From Sipunculus nudus (lineage: Eukaryota; Annelida; Sipuncula; Golfingiida; Sipunculidae): a stretch of DNA of 64,000 nt. This document shows, in pieces, positions 56,540-64,000 of this stretch. Position 1 is the stretch's first letter. Each line of letters starts with the position of its first letter. The DNA is taken from assembly GCA_026874595.1 (NCBI GenBank), contig CM049309.1, positions 29,887,033 to 29,951,032 on the forward strand. The letters are read 5' to 3'. A model generated the notes under the pieces. The model saw nothing but the letters and a program-made list of their open reading frames with translations. It ran no database searches and had not been told where the DNA came from. Position numbers and translations under genes: made by a program.

Positions 56540-57706
56540 ATGCCCCCCCCCCCCCCCAAAGTGGCTGGGGCATATAGTTTTACCAATGTCCGTCATTCCG
56601 TCCTTCCGTCATTCCGAAATCAAACAGTCGTACAGACTTTTTTTCGCAATGCCTGCAGATATTGGCCTGATTTTTTGTGTGTGGGCAGATATAGACCAGT
56701 TACAGATCGAGTTCGCTTTTCGTCCCGGTTGACCTATTTTGACCGTTTTACGGCTCCTAAACTTAGAAAATTTCATGAAAAATAGTAATTTTCATGACAA
56801 ATACACATGTACGGACTTTTTTTTGCAATGCCTGCAGATATTGGCCTGATTTTTGGTGTGTAGGCAGATAATGACCAGTTACAGATCGAGTTCGCGTTTT
56901 GTCCCAGTTGACCTATTTTTGACTGTTTTACGGCTTCTAAACATAGAAAATTTCATGAAAAATAGAAATTTTCATGACAAATACACATGTACGGACTTTT
57001 TTTCGCAATGCCTGCAGATATTGGCCTGATTTTTGGTGTGTGGGCAGATATTGACCAGTTACAGATCAAGTTCGTGTTTCGTCCCAGTTGACCTACTTTT
57101 GAATGTTTTACGGCTCCTGAACATAGAAAATTTCATGTAAAATATAAATTTTCATGACAACTACACTTGTACAGACTTTTCTTCGCAATACCTGCAGATA
57201 TTGGCCTGATTTTTGGTGTGTGGGCAGATAATGACCAGTTACAGATCGAGTTCTTGTTTTGTCCCAGTTGACCTACTTTTGACCATTTGACTGCTCCTGA
57301 ACATAGAAAGTTTCATGAAAAATAGAAATTTTCATAACAAATGCATATGTACTGACTTTTTTTCCTCAATGCCTGCAGATACCACCCTGATTTTTTATGT
57401 GTGTGCAGATAATGACAGTTACAGATCGAGTTCGCGTTTCGTCCCGGTTGACCTACTTTTGATTGTTTTTCGGCTCCTAAACATGGAAAATTTCATGAAA
57501 GACAGAAATTTTTATGGAAAATGCACATGTATGGACTTTTTTTCACAATGCCTGCATATACTAGCCTGATTTTTGGTGTGTTGCTTGATAATGACCCGTT
57601 ACAGATTGAGTTTGCATTTTGCCCTTGTTGACCTACTTTTGACCATACGACACCTCCTGAACTTAAAAAATTTTTCAAAATTTTACAAATGTTTCTAATT
57701 TGCCCC
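56540..57706. repeat. Satellite array, exact 180-bp unit, six copies
   Basis: GCAATGCCTGCAGATATTGG or variants recur every 180 bp from about 56647 to 57547. The order is GGACTTTTTTT, TTACAGATCGAGTTCG, CCAGTTGACCTA, AATTTCATGAAAAATAG. The array is headed by a C run (56543-56557) and AAGTGGCTGGGGCATATAG, and is followed by CCCCAGGCGGGGGCATTCG. It therefore probably forms the core of a larger dispersed element with inverted ends. Confidence 0.92.
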
Positions 57707-57724
57707 AGGCGGGGGCATTCGTGT

Positions 57725-58290
57725 CGTTCCGACACATCTCGTTTAACACCAAAACTTTTGAAATACTGCATCTGTTACTTCAAATTTTACACCAAAAATA
57801 TTTCCACCAATATCTTGCATTTTTTCAAAGACTGGTGACCTTGAGCTTGCTCTTCAAGTTCAAATCTGGGAATATAAAAGATTTTTGTGAACCCCATAAC
57901 TTTTAAGTACCCTCTTTTATTCAGATATGACACACATTGTTTCCACCAAGACCTCAGACCTTTTAAGACTATTGATCTTGAGCTTTGTCTTAAAGGTCAG
58001 ATCTGTGAATATATAGGATTTCTGTTTACCCATAACTTTTGAAGTACTGCCTCTGTTTCCTTCAATTATGACGCAAACAATATTTTACCACCAATATCTT
58101 GGATTTGTTCAAAGACTGGTGACCTTCAGCTTGGTCTTCAAGGTCAAATCTGTGAATATTTAGGATTTTTGTTTATCCCCTAACTTTTGAAGTATTGCAT
58201 CTGTTTCCTTCAAATTTGACACAAAAAATATTTCCTCAAATATCTCAGATTTTTGTCAAGACTAGTGACCTTGACCTTTGTCACAAGTGT
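57725..58290. repeat. Tandem repeat of about 145 bp, four units
   Basis: Each unit has AACTTTTGAAGTACTGCATC, TTCAAATTTGACAC, ATATTTCC-ACCAATATC and GACTGGTGACCTTGAGCTT. Spacing between units varies from about 136 to 150 bp. Confidence 0.82.
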
Positions 58291-58835
58291 CAGAAGTGCT
58301 TCTGAAGAAGGGGCCTATATTACAAGTGGGTATGCCCTAATTGCCTGGGGATACTGTGTCAGAAATTTCTAGTTGAATTTGTGTTGCATGGATCTGTCCA
58401 CACATCTCAGGAGTTGTTTGACATATTTGACACTTTTTTTGTATACCCAAACGGGAGGGGGCAACCTATAATAAATTTTGAATAGCAGATATCCATGCCC
58501 CTATCTCTAAAACCAAATGAGGCAGCACCTCTGTATGGACAAGAGAGAGTGGTAAGACCAGTCTTTTATATGAGTGTGTTTTATTTGTCTGATAACACTT
58601 CATCAGGTTTGGGTCAAGTACATGTTTGTGTACTTGGTACTTGTCCTCGGGTTCAAAATGTACTTGTTACACATGTACTTGAAAATATGATATAAGTAAT
58701 TGTCAAATATATTATCAGGGAAGGATTACACCTGATGTATATTCTGTTGCATAGGGTCAGATGAGGCCTATAGGCTTTGTTCCACTCATGAATGATACAC
58801 ACTTTAACCCATTGATAATGAACATTCTGTTACAG
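58291..58835. other. End of ATG4 intron 4
   Basis: 58650-58790 is homologous to 56400-56535 (ACACATGTACTTGAAAA, GAGGCCTATAGGCTTTGTT), so the satellites 56540-58290 lie between two diverged direct repeats. The exon acceptor CATTCTGTTACAG ends at 58835. Confidence 0.55.
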
Positions 58836-58912
58836 AGAAGCCATGCTTGTTGGTGGTAAACGTGAGCCTTGTCTGAAGAACATAGCGTTATATGTGGCCC
58901 AGGACTGCACAG
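58836..58912 (+). CDS. ATG4: ATG4 cysteine protease, exon 5
   Basis: 77 nt, phase 2 in and phase 1 out. It encodes the end of Lys462 to Thr487 (KEAMLVGGKREPCLKNIALY, then VAQDCT) and the first base of codon 488. VAQDCT is the same block as in vertebrate ATG4C, where the next residues are VY. The donor is ACAG before GTCAGT at 58913. The Asp and His of the catalytic triad (the DPH motif in the family) are encoded further on and lie outside the window. No convincing exon 6 was found before 64000. Confidence 0.9.
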
Positions 58913-59254
58913 GTCAGTGCTGATTAGCATTGTCATCCATACATGACAAACTAGGATTCTAAATTGTCTTAAAGATATTATTCTTTAGCTAAAAATTAAA
59001 TTTTTCATAAAAAATCCTATTGCTACACTTCAAGACTGCCTAATATCAAAACCACTTATCTGTTTATGGTCGTATTGGCATAACAATCCCTTAATATATA
59101 TTTTCTGTATAGCTGCAAGAAACAAGGACAGTATCACATACTGTGTAGATGGACCAGAACATGTGGTACCTCCTCAAAACAGCAAGGATTTAACTTTATT
59201 TAAAAAATATTTAGTTGTGTAAAAACAAAAATAAGATAAGAATTTTGTAATATT

Positions 59255-59410
59255 TTAGCTCAGCTTACTTTAAGTGGCCTGAGCCATAGTGATGGTCCTT
59301 TGTCTGTCCTCCATCCATCCAGCCTGAGGCCCCTTTACAAACCAACGTTTTGAAACTGTTGGACCTATGAATTCCAAATTCAGCATACAGTTCTGTGTAC
59401 CTAAGTTTTC
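59255..59410 (+). repeat. Family C 5'-end fragment
   Basis: TTTTAGCTCAGCTTACTTTA, then GTTTTGAAACTGTTGGACC and CAGCATACAGTT match the first part of the family. The remainder is missing. Confidence 0.65.
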
Positions 59411-59654
59411 CTTTCAAATACAAAGCTTGGTGACTGATTGGTCTGAAAACGTACACCATTTGGCACAGGACCAAGAATCAGACCAATGAGAGCAGAAGTC
59501 CTGGTGTAATCAGACCAACAAGAGTGGTCATTGTTATTCATGTAGGACATGTAACATTCAAGTACCTTATGTAACATGTAAGCTTGCAGATAAACTTTGA
59601 CAAGTTTAGGAATATTCTGTCGCCACTCCAAGACACTCAGTGTTAAAACATAGA

Positions 59655-59865
59655 GCAGGGAACCTGTACAGGGGCGGTTCCAGGATCTAGAAAAGGGGGG
59701 TTAGCCCAGGAGGCCTAATGAAAACCCTAAAAAAAGGTCCCCAGGCCTGGAAGAGGGGGTTCCAGGCCACAAAATTTTGCCTGAAACCCTTAAGAAAAGG
59801 TTGCTGTGGATGAAAAAGGGGGGGTCCGGACCCCCTGGACTCCCCTTTGGATCCGCTTCTGCTGT
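59655..59865 (+). repeat. GGGGCGGATCC-type repeat, copy 3
   Basis: It begins CAGGGGCGGTTCCAGGATCT and ends TTTGGATCCGCTTCTG, giving inverted ends. This is the most complete of the three copies and sets the element length at about 200 bp. Confidence 0.78.
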
Positions 59866-59869
59866 GTGC

Positions 59870-61000
59870 CTACAATATATGATAAATCAAGATATGTTGT
59901 ATCATGAAACCTTTGTTCATTCAGATTTATATTGTTTTTGTGCTTATCTGGTATAAATGAGCTGGAATTTCTTTACATTTAATGTAATAGTGTAGAGTCA
60001 AACATAAATGGTTGAATTTAGCTACATACAGTGGGCCTTGTTGTGGCCGACCACCTATTCTGCCAAAGAAAAACCATCAACAGGCAGGCAAGAACAGACA
60101 GACAAAGATATAATTTCATGAAATATAACATTGGATGATGCATGATGGGAGTTAAACAGGTTGGGTTACCTGAATACTGCTGGAAATATAACTATGTATA
60201 CATGTAATGACAAACATTTGAGAACCAAACAAAGTGTTGATAAAAAAATGCAGGACTGCGGCCCTTACTCTTACCCCCGCTGCTCTCAACCAGTCATCGG
60301 CAATTATATTGTAGGGTACCCATCAATTATTGCCCAATCATCACTCATTTGTTCATGTGCAACATGAGTCAGTTTTGAAAATATGTCATGCAAAACAGGT
60401 AAAAATATGTTTGACCAAAATTTGGTCCCTGGTCTTGTTATGCTGGTGGTTGCTGTGCACGGGAACAGTGGTTGTTAACAGAGATGATTAGTCTTCCCAG
60501 AGTTTGCCAAAGACGAGGCCAACTGTATTATCAAAAACAATTTGCTTGTTGTTGTACCACAATAAATTGGTTTCTATATTAAGGTTTGTACATCCTTAAA
60601 AATATCATGAATTTAGGAATTTTAAAGTTCACTACTTAAAACATCCTGATCTATTTAAATATTGAAAAATCATGAAAAAGTCATGAATTTATTTTGGTAA
60701 TTTATCAATTCAGAAAAACCCCGCTAATGCAACCACCTGCGGGATCAGGCAAAGAGGTCGTGTTAGCAGGGTGGTCGTGTTAGCGGGATGCTTGTACATT
60801 AGTCTGCCTATATCAACGCAGGCTAATATGTGTATTTCAAGTAAATGTTAAGTTGTTGTCCCTGTTTAATTTAAGTTTTAAAATTTAAAGAAAAATAAAT
60901 AGTAAACATAATTATGATTCAAAAGTTTTATTCACATAGAAATAAAACACAAATGAAACATAGTTGGTGTTAAAGTATTCTTACAGCATTGGTCTTAACA
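59870..61000. other. ATG4 intron 5, little recognised
   Basis: 60715-60795 holds AACCCCGCTAATGCAACC and repeated GTCGTGTTAGC(A/G)GG, a TIR-like fragment of a DNA transposon. The rest is AT-rich with no exon. Confidence 0.45.
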
Positions 61001-61005
61001 GGAAG

Positions 61006-61077
61006 CATTCACTACGCTTCGGCCGTTTTGAATCAGTTCGGCAAAGTCATTATAAAAGTGAAGAAGCGAAGTGAATG
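61006..61077. repeat. Hairpin-forming inverted repeat
   Basis: CATTCACTACGCTTC (61006-61020) and GAAGCGAAGTGAATG (61063-61077) pair over 15 bp with one mismatch around a 42-base loop. Confidence 0.75.
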
Positions 61078-61228
61078 AACAGGAAGATGGTCTGATGTCA
61101 AACACATAGTGAGAACAGAATGAAAAATCACATTCTTAGCGTTATTCATATGGTTTCGGCTTGTTCATTGAAATGTGATTTGTCACAGTTTTATTCTACT
61201 CACCTGAACGTAACGGTGTGGTGTACAG

Positions 61229-61385
61229 CTAATTAATCATGGCTATTGTCTAAGTCCAAGCTTGGCAATGAGTGTGTCACCTGCTCAACGGGAGGCGGTC
61301 GCCATCGGCCAGTGGTTTTGATATGGCTAATTAATCACGGGCTTGTATCTTAGTCCAAGCTTGCCGATGAGCGTGTACAAAAGCT
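61229..61385. repeat. Tandem duplication, unit about 97 bp
   Basis: GCTAATTAATCA followed by AGTCCAAGCTTG and ATGAG(T/C)GTGT occurs twice. Confidence 0.7.
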
Positions 61386-61419
61386 TTAGTACCTGAATAA
61401 CAGCTGCCTTAACCACAAT

Positions 61420-61828
61420 GATTTTTTGCATGAATATTGATCATGAAGTGTTACATCAGTTCCTGCAAACTGGTGGCGCCATCTGTATTCTTTCTAATTT
61501 TTACAATTTTTTTTCTCTATTTTTGATACCTTCAAAGAAGCTGTCATCTGTTAACAGGGCACAAATTGTAACCACTGGACCTGGGATCTTCTCACTTGAC
61601 CTAAAAAGAGATCCATGAAAAGTCTCAGTGTAAACCTGAAATTAGGTCTCTGTTACCCATATCCTTTGAACTATGGGGCTCGCATGTACCCCACAGAATA
61701 ATTAAAAATTTGATACAAAAGCTCGAGTATCTGAATAACTAATGCATTGGACACCATGATTCTTTGTTTGAATATTGATCATGGAGTGTTCCATCAGTTT
61801 CTGCAAACTGGTGACGCCACCTGTATTT
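61420..61828 (+). repeat. Family B copy with preceding 3' end
   Basis: CTGCAAACTGGTGGCGCCAT at 61466-61485 is the 3' end of one B copy. A further B body follows (GCACAAATTGTAACCAC, GAAATTAGGTCTCTG), ending in CTGCAAACTGGTGACGCCAC at 61801-61820. Confidence 0.72.
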
Positions 61829-62089
61829 TTTAGCTCAGCTGACTTTCAGTCATGCTGGGCTATAGCGATGGGTCTTTGTCCGTCGTCCTTCCGTCTGTCC
61901 GTCCGGCCGTCCGTTAGCAGGGCACAAATCGTAACCGTAGGGGCTAGGGCCATGAACCCTATGCAGTCTTAGAGGTTCTAAAAAGATCTCCTTGCAACCT
62001 GAAATTAGGTCACTGCGACCTATATTCTCGAAGATATGGGGTGTGTTTGCACCCCCCAGAAATGATTCTTTTAGCCAAAATTTTCATCC
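61829..62089 (+). repeat. Family B copy, 5' part
   Basis: It starts TTTTTAGCTCAGCTGAC directly after the previous B 3' end, then CCGTCCGTTAGCAGGGCAC and AAATTAGGTCACTGCGACC. It merges into the tandem repeat that follows. Confidence 0.72.
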
Positions 62090-62680
62090 CAAACCTTCCA
62101 TCTTTTACATACAGCTCACCTACCAACAGGGGAAGAACCATAATTATTTTGAGGTCACAAGGTCAAAGGTCAAGGTCACAGAACACATTGAAAAGCCTCA
62201 GGATGCATTTTAAGCCAAACCTTTCATCCCAATTCTTTGATCTTTCACATGTAGCTCACCTACTAAGTGGGAGAAGAATCCTATAGATGTTGAGGTCACA
62301 AGGTCAAAGGTTAGGGTCACAGGATCCACTTTTATCAAAAAGGTTGTGGACACATTTCAAGCTAGACCTTTCATTCCAAACCTTTCAGCACTGATATCAC
62401 TTCTCTGCCAACAGGGGAAAAGACCTGTTGATTTTGAGGTCAAAGGTCAAGTTCACAGCACCCTCTTCTTGCATGGAGTCATTTTCAGCAAACTTTTCAA
62501 TCTATACTTTCCATCTGTCATATATGGCTTACCTACCAATAGGAGAAGAAGCCTATTGATGTTGAGTTCAAAAGGTCAAAGGTCAAGGTCACAATATTGT
62601 TCTAAATGCTTGTGAACATATTTCAAGTGAAACTGTTCAACCCAAACCTTCAGTCTTTCACATATGCCACATCTATGCAT
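62090..62680. repeat. Tandem repeat of about 130 bp, 4-5 units
   Basis: Each unit contains CCAAACCTT(T/C)C, a CTCACCTACCAACAGGGGAA phrase and AAGGTCAAAGGTCAAGGTCA. Units begin near 62085, 62216, 62361, 62486 and 62626. Divergence rises to the right. Confidence 0.82.
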
Positions 62681-64000
62681 CACTGTATTTGATTCAAACT
62701 TCATATTTATGGGTCTTTTTGCATGAAGAAATAACTAATTGATTTTGAGGTCAGCTGGTCAGGAGGTTAAAGGTTGCAGGTCTAAGTTATTCACTCATTG
62801 GTTGCCAAGTAATTACACCCGGCCAGAATATAAGTGGTTAGTAGTTACCCATCATTTAGAAAGAATCCAGTTGATATGTGGGCAAAAGCCAAGGTCATAG
62901 GACAGGGTATGTTCACAATAACTTATTTTGTAGACCATCTCTATTTTTCTTGTTTTCTTGTATATATAACCATATGGCACTCACAACTGGTACATCTCAC
63001 TATGTGCCAATAATTGTCAGTGACACTTGTGATATATGACTCCCTTTTGTATCAGCTCATGGAGTGATAAGGATATATCATTAGTGCATAACAAAAACAC
63101 TGTTGCCGGAATGCTTTGGCAAGGCATTAAGACTATGAGAGTTAAGTGTTAAGTTTAGCTACTGATTTATAAAATGATGGGAACATTTTGCAGTTTATAT
63201 CATGGAATCATAGCAATAAACTTAGTTTTCTAGATATCTGAATATTATTATACAAATCATCAGATATACCAGCAAGTGTTTGTTCTGATAATATGTGGGT
63301 CTGTACCTGGATTTAGCAGGCTTTATTTGATTACAAGACTCTTAGTGATGCTTTCTGCATTTCTTTTCTTTTAGGTTTTGCAGTTTACCTACCCTGCTGA
63401 CCCCATTGAATAGCAAGCTGATAATTAAAACAAATTGGACTTGCACTTTTTACATTTGCATGTTCATAAATCTGATATGAAAGCTCTCCAACCTGATCAT
63501 GCCTTTTGAATTGTTTTGGACATTCATAATTGTTACATTCTTTGAAGCAATTGCTACAAATTAAGTGTCTTATTGGAGGATGTGTGACTTGTCAGAAAAC
63601 CATTATGTCTGCCAGGTAGCCATTTTAGAAATCCTTTTGCCAGGACAATTTCTGTGATTTTTTTATGATGTTTGGTCCCTTTTAGAGGATGTTTGTTGTT
63701 CAATTTCCGACCTGTCAGAAATCCAATATGGCCACCAGGACGCCATCTTTAAATTCCTTTAGAACATATTATCTCAAGAACTATTAAAGTGAATGCAGTG
63801 GGATGTATTGTAATCTTGCATTGGGTCAAAGATTTCTTAATAAATATGACCATCATTTATGAAAGCTCAGTACAGTTGGCTTGTATTGAATAAAAATTAA
63901 TATGGAAGCACCCGTTTCACAATAATTCTTGCATGGATTTCCTTGATCTTTTGCTATATTTTGATCTTATATGTGGCCTGTGTGGTATTCCTTTTGAGAC
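62681..64000. other. ATG4 intron 5 to window end
   Basis: A diverged duplication (63590-63640 and 63709-63762: GTCAGAAA-CCA, ATGTCTGCCAGG/ATGGCCACCAGG, GCCAT) is seen. No ATG4 exon 6 could be identified. Confidence 0.45.

Noticed and set aside
59113-59222. Possible ATG4 exon 6 with an early stop (37 codons in frame after exon 5)
   Set aside because: Frame and acceptor fit, but the peptide shows no ATG4 pattern. The stretch resembles decayed family C sequence (shared ACTTCAAGACTGCCTAATAT just before it).
63371-63400. Acceptor TTTTGCAG giving V-Y after the DCT of exon 5, as in vertebrate ATG4
   Set aside because: The frame stops after three further codons (VYLPC, stop) and no other frame continues the family pattern, so the VY match is probably chance.

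Overview
The window is a piece of an animal nuclear genome. It has spliced genes with GT/AG introns, AT-rich introns of 5-10 kb, tRNA-headed SINE-like sequences, L1-type LINE remains, hAT-, Mutator- and TA-target DNA transposons, and many satellite arrays. The repeat style (GTGGCGCCACC-bearing dispersed repeats, GGGGCGGATCC repeats, short-unit arrays) fits a marine invertebrate, most plausibly a bivalve mollusc. The species cannot be fixed from sequence alone.

Only two host genes can be supported, and both run off the window. (1) On the minus strand, 6913 to 6102 is the first coding exon of an F-box/leucine-rich-repeat protein, with a 5' UTR exon piece at 7021-6914. Its later LRR exons were not found and probably lie left of base 1. 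(2) On the plus strand, five exons of an ATG4 autophagy cysteine protease lie at 26454-27366, 33108-33191, 40906-41109, 51200-51383 and 58836-58912. All junctions keep one reading frame for 487 codons. The catalytic Cys is in exon 3; the Asp/His exons lie beyond 64000. The protein has an unusual N-terminal extension of about 290 residues, almost all of it in exon 1.

Layout. 1-5.0 kb: minus-strand copies of three dispersed families, called here A, B and C. 5.0-10 kb: F-box gene and its upstream DNA, with a possible NRF1-type promoter near 9.8 kb. 10-25 kb: intergenic DNA with L1-like ORF1 and ORF2 remains, an ACCAAT/TTGGT motif array, E2F-like sites, a hAT element with a perfect 8-bp target duplication, and several microsatellites. 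25.4-64 kb: ATG4, whose introns hold nested transposons and at least six satellite arrays.

The most informative structure is the nesting. A 2.6-kb family C element sits inside a TA-flanked MITE (36065-39109) whose uninterrupted copy is at 33240-33666. Another C copy interrupts a family A repeat whose uninterrupted homologue is at 52487. The empty sites define the ends of C. Its short subterminal inverted repeats and T-rich targets suggest a non-autonomous Helentron-like (HINE) element; this is inference. The two C copies flank ATG4 exon 2 as direct repeats, and that exon is frame-neutral. A Mutator-like foldback element with a perfect 9-bp target duplication follows exon 3.

No operon, CRISPR array, bacterial system or intact virus-like gene was seen.
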